Origin: Phoronis australis
Lineage: Eukaryota; Phoronida; Phoronidae
Direction: 5' to 3'
DNA: 60,000 bases
Assembly: GCA_002633005.1 (NCBI GenBank)
Contig: NMRA01000244.1
Location: 304,346-364,345 of the forward strand
In this document: piece by piece, positions 40,201 through 55,200 of the stretch
Position numbering within the stretch: position 1 is the first letter of the stretch
How the letters are laid out: the number at the start of each line of letters is the position of its first letter
Notes under the pieces: model-generated
Seen by the model: the letters and a program-made list of their open reading frames with translations, nothing else
What the model was told of the DNA's origin: nothing
Databases searched by the model: none
Position numbers and translations under genes: made by a program

Positions 40201-43200
40201 AATTTCAAATTCTACACTCCAGACTGGACACTGGTCATCCTTACCTTGATCCTAACGTTCCTAACCCCCGAGTGGACACTGGTACCATACTGCTTGCCAT
40301 CAATCAGGATCTTAAAGGATGAGATATTGACAGCAGGGTCTGTCTGTTGATTCTGCCAGCTGACATGAGCCAATAGGTGACCTGGGCAAAGGTCATGAAT
40401 ATCAAATGGGTCATATGGCAATAAGGACAGACATAGAATACAAAATTTTGGTGGATGGCGAGTTTTTCAGGGAAAAGTCGGGTAACCCTTTCCTTGACAG
40501 TCTCAAAACTACAGCTAAGTTTTATGTTTGCCACTGCAAATGTCAAGGAGTAGTTTTTGTAAATATCAATAATCAGAACAAACAAATCAGGCAAAATTAA
40601 TTGAAAAAGTTACTACTGCAGCAGCAATTCCACTTAATAGATTAACTGCTTTGAAATCAATCAAGCTTCGATGTTCTAGAGGCCAATCTAAACACGTCTG
40701 AATGTCTACTCAATGATGTAATATTTATTGTAGCATTTGATTCACTTTGGACAAAAATTATTTTACCAAATTTGCATTTTTTTCAAGGCTTCTAACAATG
40801 TTGTAAATGCGTACAATTTTGCAGTATTTTCTGTTGGTAGCTATGGTAGAGAACTCTGATATGACAAAGCATCGTTCTGGAACAGTATATCATTTGTGAA
40901 GAAATGAAAAAATAAAATTTCTGATCATCTATTTGAAATATTCTGTCCTGAATTGGTGAGATTTAATTATCAATAACTCTTAACCACCAAGTGTACACCT
41001 GTCCATACCTATAATGTACAATATACACCTGTCCAGTACCTACCTGTACAGTGTACACCTATCTAGTACTTACCTGTATAGTGACTTAGTGAAGCGAAGC
41101 AGTCATCCAACATTTCGTCCACCTTCACAAGACTCTCACTAGCGCGTATAGACAGCTCAGCAACTTCAGACCTATTTAAGATTTTGGGACTCACTCCCCA
41201 GGCCAGTCCACTGTGTTCCTGTATTGTCTTCAACAGGCGGTCTCTCTTATTGAGCAGCTCACATGTGACCTTCTCTAGCTGGCGTCGCTCCTCTAGTCCA
41301 ATCACAGTGACAGTAATGATTGGTGGCTCTGGCATGAGGGATGGCTCAACATACAGGGGCTCTGTTCTGGTCACTTCAGGGGTGCCATGAAGCTGAAATA
41401 GGGCACGTTAGCACTGTGAAAGATACAAGGTTCAACATACAGGGGCTCTGTTCTGGTCACTTCAGGGGTGCCATGAAGAACACAAGGCTCAACTATGGGG
41501 AAAGGGTCAGTTTAGTACACTCTAGGGGTGCCGTGAAAGTGAAATAGGGAATAATGGGACTGAACTGGGAGGGGGTCATTTCAGGGGAACCATTAATAAT
41601 GGTTACAAACCCATCATGTACTGGAGTTTACTTACATAACATTTCATACTAAGCTGGAAATTGTTTTTAAATCTTATAATTATGGTGTTTTACAAAATTG
41701 GGAATTTTCAAGAGTTTTAAGAAAAAAAGCAGTTCCATAAAGAACAAAATTTTGGTAATTCAGAAAATTATTAAATTCCTTGAATGCGAATAATATAGTT
41801 CATTTTGCAGAATTTTACAAATGAGGCAAGCTCATGCGATCCAATGGCAGATTGATACAAAGTGCAATGGAATTCTACGTGAATTTTACATTCAGAAAAA
41901 GTTTCAAGTCCAATTCTTAGACAATAGTTGTGTAAATATCTGGCTAAAATTGTATAGCCTACTAGCTTATAACATTATGTGAACCTTTATATACACCTCT
42001 GTCACACTGTTTCAACTTACATGGATTTCAAGGTAAACCATATAACTGCCAGACTTGAGGTTATGAAGTTCTGCTTCTTGGCTGTCTGGGTGTATGGGAC
42101 TTATACACTGAATGGTGCGGTCACCCATGGGGTCCTTGCAGTACAGCTGGAAATGAAAGGAAAAACATCGTGTCAAGTCGCAATCTACTAGTAGGATATT
42201 ACCCACAAATAACATACAGAAAAAAGACAGAATCACTAACCTTCTGAAACATAATTCACCACATAAGTGTAAACAAGACTACCAAAACATTGCAGTTGAA
42301 TCCAATGAAAGTGGTATTAGAAAAGTAACTAACATTGACTACTTGTATTCATCTATTTATGAACAGAGGAGACCTGACGAGTACACATCCCAGAAGAATT
42401 GTGGGACATCCTTACCTCTTCACCACCTGGTGACAGGAAATGGAGGTGTTCCATCTGCTGCCAACCACCGGATTCCCACAATTCCCTGTACATGTAATGT
42501 CGCCTTTATTCACAAAAAGATCAATGACACAGTGGTACTGTAAAGTCTTACCAAATTTAGACAAAAGCCAAAACTCCATTCCTTTCATTTTTCTCATATT
42601 GCTATGAATGTGAGCATTTTTCAAAATGTTGTCTGCAAACAGAGCTTGAACATGGTCATGAAGTGTGAATTTTGTGTTACATAACTTTAATGAAAATATG
42701 AGAAATAAAACTTCACTTGCTCGCAATGTTGGTCCCAAATGGTTGAGATTTCATGGTAACACAAAAATTCACAATCACGAGAACCTAACTAAGAGACTCC
42801 ACTTGAAGCATATTCAAGTGTACGGTACAGCACCACTCTACTAAAGCCTTGTTCATTCCCTACACCCACTACCTTGTACTGTTTGACCTTGACCCCTTCT
42901 GTACAGTACGGTAAGTCCCACGTGACCTTGATGGAGCTGGCACTGATGGTGGGAACTCGCTGTATAGAGGGCGCTCTGATGCCAGGCCACGTAACCAATA
43001 GGGGCTCAGATGGCTTACCATAGAGTCGCTCAATTGTAGTAAGAGCCTGTAACAAAAATATGAAACATATTAAGGAAAGAATCAACTAAGACCAAGAAGC
43101 ATCAATTGGTTCTGGTGAGCATTTTGACTCATTTTGAAACTGTATCTCACTAATTGAAGAACACAAATGCACTTCCACATCAATTACAGTCATGGTCTCG

Positions 43201-46200
43201 AGCTTTGTTTCAAAAGTCACACAAACGCACGCAAGCAAGCTTTTAAATAGCATGACTGCTTCACCAATTTGGCCAAAAAACCTCATGATTGACTGCCAAT
43301 GAGTCACAGCACTGCTCTCATTCAAGTTTTTAACAAAACCAGATTTTTGCAACAAAAATGAGACAGTGCACCCCATTAGAATAAAAAACAGAACAACGAC
43401 CATTTAATAACCAATTTTGTCATTTCTGAGGAATGAAGGTTCAGAGAAGGGAAACCAAACAAATTTTAAAGATGGCCTCATAAAAACAGAATTAGTTTTG
43501 AAAATGAACTTTTACCAAAAACAAGGCTGCCATACTGTGTTCCCCATTTGTCTAACACTGCCATACTATGCTGCCATTAGTCTAACACTGCCATACTGTG
43601 CTGCCATCTGTCTAACACTGCCATACTGTGCTGCCATCTGTCTAACACTGCCATACTGTGCTGCCATCTGTCTAACACTTACCTGGACCTGAAAGCTATA
43701 CTCCTGACAACTCTTGCCAGTAGTGAATGAATATGTGAACTGATCAGCGCTCACTGTCGTCTCCACTATACCATTGATATACACCTTGTAACCAGTAATC
43801 AGAGCCTCGCCATAGCATTTGGGCTTCTCCCATTGGATGGCTATGTACTTGAAGTTGACAGCTCTGTAATAGAACAGCAAGCGATACAAACACGCTTTTG
43901 TATGTAACCTGATGATAAAATGCTGTATTAGCTTAATACATCATTAAGTTTGAGGAAATCATAAGTGAAATCTATAAACCAGTCACTTTCAATACTCAGT
44001 CACTGACTTGCCATAATTACATAAATTATGAAAGGTGATGTAAACCAGCCTTGTGTACAATTAAAGGTGATGTAAACCAGCCTTAAGTGATAAACAAACT
44101 TTTGACTTAGGCCACAGCATGCATTACAAAGCTATAGATAGTCCAAACTAGTTCTTTAATCAGATGTGAGGTGCAGAGGTCTGGAGGAACTGATTAATTG
44201 TTATTGGTCAAGACCACGCTAGACATTAAATGAAATGAACCACCATGACAAACCGGTTTCTTGAGCTTTATCTCAAGCCCTAACTTCTCTTCCAGATTTG
44301 TAGCAACTTAAAACAAATAAAAAAAGACAAAGAAAGGAACTTGCAGTTGATTTACACAGAAGCAGTATGGAATCACATTGGTCAGAAGACCTCAACAACA
44401 GGACACAGTAGCTTGATGTCTAGTTGGTAATTTGCTCTTGGAATATTTTTTATTCCTACTATTTTTCAATTGATATTTCAGTTATTGAATCGTGTTTCTA
44501 TTAAAAACGATCTACTCACCTAACACCAACGATCGGTGTGTCAGGTGGCGCTGCTGTCTGCACAGTGCACTGACATGATCTTTCCAGAATGTGACCACTT
44601 GACTCCATGGAGACGACCTTGACAAAATGATTAGTTCCTGGATACAGTTTCTGAAGAACACAGCCAGTTTCATCCCTTGACAGCCTAAGCTCTTTTTGCT
44701 GCGACAAATAACATACAAGTTATTAAATAAGTCAAACGTACATGTTATTAAATCATTTATGCCACATGGATACTGTAATTTTGTCAGTAAGCCTATTTGT
44801 CTTATCTTAACATAAAACGATTGCTAAAACAAGTCAACAAATGTTGAGTCTAACTAAACTTAAGTTGATCATAATCTATAAGTGTCACAGATGATATACA
44901 GAACATGTGGTGGGAAATAACTGTGAACACGTTATGCAGACATGTCAACCTTGCAAATACAAGTTCTAAATAAATCATCCACAAACCGACTCAGATAACA
45001 CTATTCCACCGCGAATCTATATGGAGACAAACAATATCACAGTAACCCTCCAATCTGGGGAAGTAAAATTTAAATAAATTAATTTGCACCATAACTTGTG
45101 TACCAAATTTTAAAAATGCAATCCATGACAAACTATCATTCACCTCCATTATACACACTATGCAGATGCAAGGAGAGGTTGCATTCATTGGTAAACATTT
45201 CTGACAATGTTACAAACTGCCGACTGAAATCTTATTTTCAGACTCTGTTGATACAAAACTGGAGTATCTGACATTTGATAAATACGACGAATGCCAAAAT
45301 TGGCCGTATCACAATCTTGAGAATCAAGAAAATTCAAATTCTGCCATATCGCTAATTTTAGAGACTTCCAAACTAGAGAATTTTTACCGTACATATTGAA
45401 TAAATTACCAATGAATTCACCCGGTGTTCATTTAGACAACACCATACATCATCTCAGCGATAATCCTACAAAGAATATTTCTGAAAGTCAAACTGTCAAC
45501 ATTCACCAGTTCAATAACTGACTTACAGCTGGTTGAGCCACACTGCTCCATTGCACTTTATAATATGCTACAGCTTCAGGCAGGAAGTAGGTGGACCAGT
45601 CTAACTGTATTGACGTATCACTAGCCTTGACCACTCGTAACGGGATTTCCTTGTCTCCATCTAAGTCAACAAAGTCCTCAAAATTCATGTTGAGACTGGT
45701 CTCAGCCAGGAGGGCCTCTTTACGCGGAGGGGTGCTGATCAGCAGGGCAGCAGACTGGGCGGAGTCAGCAAAGTGGGGACTGGCACTCAGAGCCACAAGG
45801 GTCATCTTGTAGTGTCTGTGGAGACATGTGAGTCAAGGCTGAGTGGTTAAACACAGTCAGGTAAAACATTGCGATAGTACAATCAGGTATCATAGAATGA
45901 CTGTCCTGCAATCCACACAACACAACATTTGATAACAGTTTGCAGTCAACTGAGGGCAAAAAATGAAGCAAATTAATGCAAAAAATTCCAAATAAATGCT
46001 TTTATTTTATATTGTTATCACAAACAACGTCATAATTTCCTGGTGAAGCATACCATGTCAACTGCTACAAATCAAACTTAGTTTGTATCTAACTAATACT
46101 CTAGAACTATGCTGTGCCCAAATGCAGCTGTAACACAAAAGTGATTGGGTGAAGGTAATCACAATGAACTCAAAATGGACACTTACATTGTCTTTAATTC

Positions 46201-49200
46201 ATCACCACCCTGACTACTCACCTGTTGGGCCGAGCAGGAACTACTGCCTTGCGATGATTACAGCTTAGCATGTTGCCAACCTTGCGGTCATTCATATACA
46301 TCTGATAACCTTTGACCTTCACACCTCCATACAACCTGGGCTCACCCCATTCCACAACAAACTCGTCACAGGTAACTGATCGTGTGAACAGGTGAGGGGA
46401 GTCAGGGGATCCAGGGACCATCACCTGGACACACTGGGTGTGTACGGCTAGACTGTCACCATTAGTAAACTGAGGCTCAACAGTCACTTCATAAATACAC
46501 CTGTAAAGGTAAAATGTCATCACATACCCATGGTGAACTCTTTGTTATTATTAATAAGTTCATTAATCTGTGTGGAAATGAAATGGTATACTAACACAAA
46601 GAAATAAAAAACGTACATCAAGTTGTTGCCCTGAGGAATTTTTTGCAATTATCATCAATCCATGTTAACTAGATTCCAAAAGGCAAAATACATATTCGAA
46701 AGAAAGTGAAACTGAAAAATGTTACAAGATGGCAAAAATATAATTGTGCAACACGCGTGTTCAAGAGCATGTTATAGTTTTCCCTCCAATGTTTGGCTGC
46801 TGTATTTTTACTTTGTTCAGTTCTACAAAAACTTTGCCACGATAGACCTGTCTGATTTTGATAAAACTGCTCGAGGCTGTGTGATAATTTCAATACTTGA
46901 AGTCTTGTGTTACACCACGAACCTATTTTTCGTCACAGGTATGGTGCACCTCCTGGTGTCAACCTCCAAACACTTCCGGTGTACTATGCCATCTTCCAAA
47001 CATACCCAGATGGCACTGAACTGCTTCACGTTACTAGCATTCTCCTGCACGGTCCACTCAACATCGATGTCACCAAAGTCACATGCACCACGAACATCAT
47101 GATTATACTTGGCACTTACACACTCCAGGTTTCCTGAAAAAGAGTGAAAAAAAGTTTGGTGTTTGAGAGAAACTGAGGTTACAAAATCATTGATAAAACG
47201 AATGTGTTCCGTAGACAATATTTTTTTTGCAAGAAAAGCGAGATCATGCGAGAGTATGCATAATCATAAACAAAATGATAGGTGAGTGTTTCGCAAGTAT
47301 GATCAACACCTTGTCTAATCTAACAAAATGGCGTCCACTGAAGAAGTTGGTCGGTGAGGTTGGAAGGTTGCATTATGGGATAAAATTCACAAATTGATGG
47401 ATAGAATTAAGTTTGGGTTTCAATTAACAAAAGTTTCTCTTGTCAAGTGCAATGATAACATCTTGAGTCGAAGGATCAAAGCCTAGGTTGAAAACGTACC
47501 CTTAACACAAATTTATACCAATTGTACAATTGAAGATTCCACAAGGGCGAGTTGTAAGACAGAGGACAGGTGCAGACCTCTCCAAAATTACTTTCAATAA
47601 CCTAGCACAAGTAAAGGATAAGTTGAGTTTAGCCGAAATAGAGAATCACTCATGCACTGGTCATGTACAGAAAAGTGTGAAACTCAACAAAAATATTTCA
47701 GAAAAAATAATGAACAAAATTTGAACTGACAATGTCTTAAGCTCTTTCACTAAAAACTTTAAACCGATTGGAGAGTCAAATATCAGGCAAATTTCACAAG
47801 ACATAAATGAATGCTTGCAACAAATTGGATCATTTTTGAGGATCACGTTTTTGGCCATCACTCACTGTGCTATTAACAACTATATTATAGACCAGGATAA
47901 TGCTAAAATTCTTGCCCAGGACACCAGAAAGAAAATGCCTACTTATTAGGAAAACCAGCAACAGTCATGAACCATGCAAAGGTCAGTAGCCTCTTTCGGA
48001 CATTAATGACAACTTATTATGTGGCCTAAGGCTGTAACTTCATCATGTTGCTGCAAGTCCATCTGACCATCATTCTGAAGGTGACCACAGCCAATGTGGG
48101 TCGGAAACATACTCGAATGTGTCTCACGAAATGTGTCTGTTAATAATTTCTCGTTACCATGTTGTATCCTAGGTAACATGAGTTCAAGAGGTGAAGATGG
48201 TGACTCATCATTGTCGTCATCCTCCATTGGTGTCGTCTGACTCTCACCAGACTTATGGCTGCTGTTAGAGCTAGTTGAACTGACAGTTCCTCTCATCTGA
48301 AGAAGAATGCAATCAGTAGACAACTATTACAACAGTCTCACATAATCTATTAATTCTATACACATTGAATCAAATATGCCCATTTTAGAACAAGATGCAC
48401 TTAAGTTAGTGGTTATCCGCATCACTCAAGCAAGTACCAAATTCAATGGGGAGAGAGTTAATCGTCACATACAACAAAGACTCAACCAAGGGTCACGGGA
48501 ACTGTACATCACCATAATTACAACTTGGAGTCCGACCTGTGACCTACATCAGACCCTTTTAACAACAAATCAATAGAATTGAAGTGCCATAGTCAGGATA
48601 CATTTAACTTAAAAGAAAAAAAACATCAAACTAAACAACCCTTTCACAGGCCAAGATATCAGCAAAAATTGAAAGCATCAAAAAAGACTCCATCCGATTT
48701 GTAGTGAATGTTTCAACTTTTGTACTTCTGGGCAATATGAATTTGGAAATTACACGAAACATGTAATCAAAAGCTTTCTGCAAGTCAAAGAAAAGCCCCG
48801 CAAGCCACTCCCATCCAGCCTTACCTTGCGTTTCCTCTCTCTCTTCACTGCTTCAGTACAAGTCAATGCCACCAGCACCACACTATATGTCCGGCCTGGC
48901 CTACACTTGGTCAGCGTACAGCTCTGTGCACCAGCACCTACCATCATGTGAGGCTTGCCATTGATCTCCAGCCTGTAACCCTCTAGACATCTCTTGATGT
49001 AGCGTGGCTGGTCATCTTCATCAAGACCCACTACTGAGTACAACAGAGGTTTCTCCCAGAACAGGTTCACACTTGTACTAGTGAAGCCTGCTATGTAGAC
49101 ACGTGGCGCCTCCACTGGTGCTCTAGTTCTTGCCAGTATCGGCTGGGACATAATGTGTGCTGTCCTACGATTCTTCTCGTCCTCCTCTTTGCTAGACACA

Positions 49201-52200
49201 TTAATCACCGTTCGAATACTGACTATCGCCTCTAACACGAGCTTATACTGCGCACCAGGTGTCAGGCCAGTCAATTCTGTCCGGCACTCATTGGCTAATA
49301 GCTCCTTGTGTGATGCAACCTCCACAAACTCCCCCTGTTGGCTATCACTATGACTAATTTCAGTCCAGCGGATAACTCCACCCTGTAACCTGTTTGAGCC
49401 ATACACAACGGCTGGCTTCCAGGACACAACCAATGACGTTGACCTAGCTTCAACTATCTGCAGTTCACTAGGGGGCACTGTTCCTGATGTCATAGCAATC
49501 ATACTACAATATGGAAGCCAATCACAGTCTCTTGGGATTAATCTCCCATTTCTTGGCAAGACACGGTTTTTAAACAATCTAGAATTCTCTTCAGATACAT
49601 TGTCGAAGAATTCTTCTGTTATGGCAGTTACAATAATCTCATATTCAGTGGCTTCTTTCAGGTTTTCCAATATGGCTGACGTTTTATCCGGAAGCACCTC
49701 AACATAACTGTTCTCAACCTTCTCCGAGTCAATCTTAGATACGGCATCAACTCGAACAGCTAGAAAACAGTTAAATGATCCATGTAATCGTTCTATCTCC
49801 TTTATGTTGCCTGGAAGGATAATCTCAAGCCTATGCAGAAAGTTGTTCAATTTTGGTTTTCTCTTATGAAAAAAACAGCCACAAGATAAATTGCACTCGT
49901 AATAAATGTTTCTCACTCATTATAGTTGACCTGGCTGTTCTATCGAACTGAGAACATGTCATCAAGTGCTGCCACAGTGAAAAGTACACTAAATGTGTGC
50001 CCACCACAGATCAACTAAAATCAATAATGGCTGCCACATGTGACGCTATAAGAAACATGAAGAATAACAAAACACGTTACCACAGACCCTGTCCAGCTGG
50101 TAAACTACTGGATATACCTACCGACCACCTCAACACCGTGTTCCCTGGGCGGGTCCCAGGCAACCATTAGACCATGGCATGTTGTTGCTATGACGCCCAG
50201 ATTGCACGGTGCATCCGGGGGTTGGGCCGTCTTCAAAGTGAGCAGGTCTGACTTGGCCGTCAGAATGAATGTCTGAGAGTCCTCTTCGACAAAATTCTCG
50301 TCTGCAATGGAAGGTTGGTATAATTTTACACAATCAGGGACAGACGAAAGAAGGAAACGTCAATCATTTGTAACGTTGCAGTTTTGTCAGGGCCAATTTT
50401 TATAACATAAAGAACAATGAATCTGTCAAGGGCTATTAATATCCCCACTTACCAGGTTTATGAAATTTTGAAAGTAAACAAAATTTACAATTTTGGAAAT
50501 TCATCACCTATTTATCACAAAATATGATGGATAAAAGAAATCTATTTTTTCTAATTTCTCCATAAACATAAAATTACGAAAAGTTTAGCCTATTTTATGC
50601 CTAGTTCGTACTGCGTAGATATCATAAACAACATTTGGCAAAGTTCCAATTACTTGCAATAATGTAACCAGCCTTTGAAAAAAATATTTATTTATTGTAA
50701 TATTTAAAATGGGGTGTGGCCTCTTCAGTGACAGCACAGCTTTCCAAGAGGGCCCTCAACAACAAAATTTAAACAATTAAAATAATACAATAAAGTAGTA
50801 AAACAACAATTAAATACATCTAACAAAGAAACAATTAAAACAGGCTGAGAATTTAGATAATATGTGAACGACAAAGTCTGATGAAAATTTGACGAAGAGA
50901 TGAAATAAATAGAGATGATACTAAATAATGAGAATTTAAATGAAAAATGTGAAAAACGAGACATTTTAGAAAATGTTAAACGATTTCTCAGCAAACAACA
51001 AAAATCCAAATCTTACTTTAAAACCAAGGGTTGTGTGTAGTAACCCATGTACAATTATAGTAAACATGTTAACAAACCTTCCTGTATAGTTGAGTATTTC
51101 TGCAGTTTACGAGCCTCTACAACTACGGTGTACACAGTGCTGGTGGTCAGACCACTGATGAGCAAATGGTCATCTGAAACGGATCAAACACTCCTGTATA
51201 CTTCAGGTGTAACAAACCCAGGTTAAGTGAGAGAAACTATAGATTAAGGTCAAGTTTGAGACAAACTAATTTTCAGCCTAAGGAGTTATTGAAAATGATG
51301 ATACTGTAATGATACTGTAATGATACTGTAATGATACTGTAATGATACTGTAATGATACTTTAATGATACTGTAATGATAGTGTAATGATACTGTAATGA
51401 TAGTGTAATGATAGTGTAACGATAGTGTAATGATAGTGTAATGGGCCCAGCCATGACACCTAAACACGCCTGACGTACCGCAAAAGGCATCAGGCCACGT
51501 GCACTCTTTTTTATTGAAAGACAATATGACAATACCTCCACCGAAGCTATATTCTGTTGGAAGAAATTTACCACACAAGGTGGCACTACTGTAGGTGGTG
51601 TCCATAGGTATAGTCACATTATATAGAGTTAGACGAAATGTTAGTACAGGGTGTCATGCCAATGATGTATGGTGCACCAGCAGATGCCTGCAACCTGGGC
51701 CAGGGTAACACAGTGTTTAATAACATAACATTACAACTTATTTGTCTATTTAATTAACATAACATTACAACTTAGACTTTATTTAATTAACATAGTGTTA
51801 CATCTTCAGTATGGCTCTACAAGAATTTTTATTGACTTCATTTACTTAACCTGGTTCCTACACTGATGGGGTACGTACAATGCAAATAAGCCCAGGAGTT
51901 ACCTGTGACAGTTTGACTGATGATGTCATCCACAGGTTGTTGCCCTGGCCACCATGTTACCTGGTAACTGTCAGGGATGATGTAGTGAGATCGAGGCTTC
52001 TCACCTGTAGCAAGCACATGGAACACACAGCGGTGACAGGCATTATACACTAGTCTAATGAAATGACATCAGTAGCACAGCTCAGGTATCCATGACAACT
52101 ATACTCACATGAATATGTAAATCTTGAACTGGTGAGGAAATACTTGCACATACTTTTAAGTGTGACCTGCACACCACCTGTTTCTTTTTGAGCAGGGCAA

Positions 52201-55200
52201 TTCCCCTTATTTAACTAATTAATTATTGACTATATTGCGAAAAGAAATAGATTAATTTACTGTAGCAGTATACTGTTCTGAGAAATACATTTATTCAAAA
52301 AATTTAGAATTGGACATGGTCGACAGTGAGGGCTTTAATAACAATGTAAAGCTAATATGATGAATACTTTCAGTCATCCAGTTGAGTAGATAATAAGAAA
52401 AAAAAATTTATTCAATTACTGGACTTACAGATTGAGTTAGCTATGCTGCGTCCTCATCTCGAAGACTTGGGCAGGCCACTGAGGTGTCATGTGACTCACC
52501 ATGTGGTCGACAGCAAAGTTTCGCGGCATACTCTTTAGCGCCTTTAGAACTTGGGATAGAGCGCTAAAGAGTATCCTGTGCAAACTGTACTGTCAATCAC
52601 ATGATGAGTCATGAAACACCTCAGTGGCCTGCCCAAGTTCTCGAGATAAGGACACAACGTATGTATAACTCAATCCGTAATTCCAGTAATTCTGTAAGTC
52701 CAGTAATTGTTTAATCGTTTCATACAACATAAAGCTATTAGCACTGCTTGCATCAGTCTCCCTCTTCCTATCCCTCCCCCTCCCCCCCTCCCTCCGTCTC
52801 CCTCTCCCTCCCCCTCTCCCCCCTCCCCCTCTCCCTCCCCCTCCCCGTCTCCCTCTCATCCTTCTTCTATTACATTGTTTTGTTTATCAAAACTCAATGT
52901 ACAAATCATAACTCCAAAACTCTAATCAATGCATCTCACTAATTCACTACAACCTGTAGCCCACTAACAGTCCAGTCATACTTCTGACATTAAATAAATA
53001 CCCACACAGCATGAGTACATATTAGAATATTCAACTAAGCAATGGTCTGGTCACTAGCATTACATCACATCAACAGTGCATCATGACAACCACTCACTCT
53101 ATGCTTGATCCACAGTTGAATTTGACATTACTTTAGCTCACATAGTGCAAATATTTAAAGTCACTAAAACTCAAACAAGAAAAGTCTTCAACATCTGGAT
53201 CAGAATTAAAACTCGCTGCCATAAAATGTCAGCTTACTGTCACTAGACTGGTGTCTTCTCCATGTCACTTAACAAACTACATCAGTGGAAAAAACTCACA
53301 GACACCATTAAACATGGTCATTCAATAGCCATTCACAAGACTGACAATAGAGACAGTACTCTGGTCAGGACCAATTCACAATACCGACAATATAGACTCA
53401 TGGCTTTTAAGGATTAGCCCATTGTGATATATGTAGTCAAAGGCTGGCTGCATGTCAACAAAACTGAATGTATGTAAACATATTCATGTGGATGTTAGGA
53501 AGAGTTCATCCTGATTTGAAGGTATACACATGTAATGAGGCTGTTATGTTTGTGTTTTCTTGTGTTAAATGTTTGACTATTCCTTGTGGGTAAACAGCAA
53601 TAAGAGTATTCTTTAAACCTTGTGACATACTACTTATTGATAGACAGCTATAACAAGCACTAAAGTATTATGTTTGCACAAATTGATTGAATACTAGGTG
53701 CTAATATTTAAGTATAGGTTAGCACACTGATTGAGTATTATAACCAACACTTAAGTGTATATTAGAACACGACTGATTACTATAACTAAAGCTTAAATAT
53801 GTGTTTGCACCCTGGATAACATTTATTTTAGAGATTAAACATTCCATTTTAGGAACCTAAGGTTTAGGAAAACAAATGAAAGCAGCTATCACCCCCTACC
53901 CCATCACAAAACCCAAACACTGAAGATTCAGAGCTTGCCCTTACAACACTTGTTTCAATTTGTTCCTTAGTCAAATTGGAGGTGTTTTCAGACAATCAAA
54001 AATAAAACTTGCAGTTCATTAGTGCTTGAGACAAGGCTTTATGAGTTGTATTGTCATAGTGTGTAACGTTAGGTATTAACCATGACAAAATGTCAGTTCT
54101 TTGCAAACTTAGAAATTACTTCTCGTCTGACTAAGGAACAAGCCGAGATCAGTTTGATAGCATTAGGTGGCACAAATTAAAGATCGACTTCTTGGATGGA
54201 ATGCAGATTTATTAAAATATGAAAGAGTACTGAACGTTCAAACCACTGCAGCTATTTTAATACATTTTTTTTACAGATATTCCTCTTTTGTACAGTTTTA
54301 CTTCGATTTAGTCACGTCTTTCACATCATAAGAAGGAGGCTTTCTTCAAAACAATTTATTTGAATCAATAGATGAAAAACTTTTATCCATTAGATACATT
54401 TATCAGGCCGTGGATCATAGACGGTAGATTTGCAACTCTGATATTCTTTATCATATTCCCGCTGGAGGTGGTAATCTTAGCTTCCAGTTATTTAGTGTAT
54501 TTGGACGGGAAATTTTGGTTTCTTTTGTAAAGCCTAGCAGTACAGAAAAAAACATTTCGGCACACAAAAATCTTCAGTCGTATTCCTTTAGTACTTGATG
54601 GTGCCAAGAGTATTTTTTGCAACATGTTAAGAAATGCAATTACAAATTTCAAGTTCTGACGACGCAACAAACAATCATCAGCAGAATGTAAAACAGGTCA
54701 ACTTGGCGGGCATCATGAGGGAATAAGGAAGATACAACATATGCGCAAGATCACAGGTGACGTGCACTGAGATAGGGGTCCACGTATTAAGACCGAGTCT
54801 ATAGTCAGACACATGGTAAACAGTACAATGAAGGGGTATGTGTGTAATAATGAAGGAACTCTTTGTTACATAACAAATGACAGAAAAAAGGTACCTACCC
54901 ACAAACAGCTAAATGAAAATCAGGAAGTAAAATGTATTGTGGTAAAAAGTCTCCAGTTCGGGATAGCGAAAAAATAAATTATTTTGGTTCAAAATAAGAT
55001 TTTGTGGAAATTATAAATTCATTTTTGTTTAAGCATAAACAGGACCCTCGTTCATCCAAGGAGAAATGTGCCTGTGCATTCTGAGAGGGAAACATTTTGG
55101 GGTGAGGGTAAAATTCTACCTCCCAATCACCATCAATAGCACCTCAACCCTGTTGCAAGCCTTCAAAGGCTCTGCCTCAAGTAGCCAAAATTAACATTTA

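Noticed and set aside
52707-52942. Pro/Ser-rich and Gly/Arg-rich open frames
   Set aside because: Artefacts of the C/T tract at 52,757-52,862.
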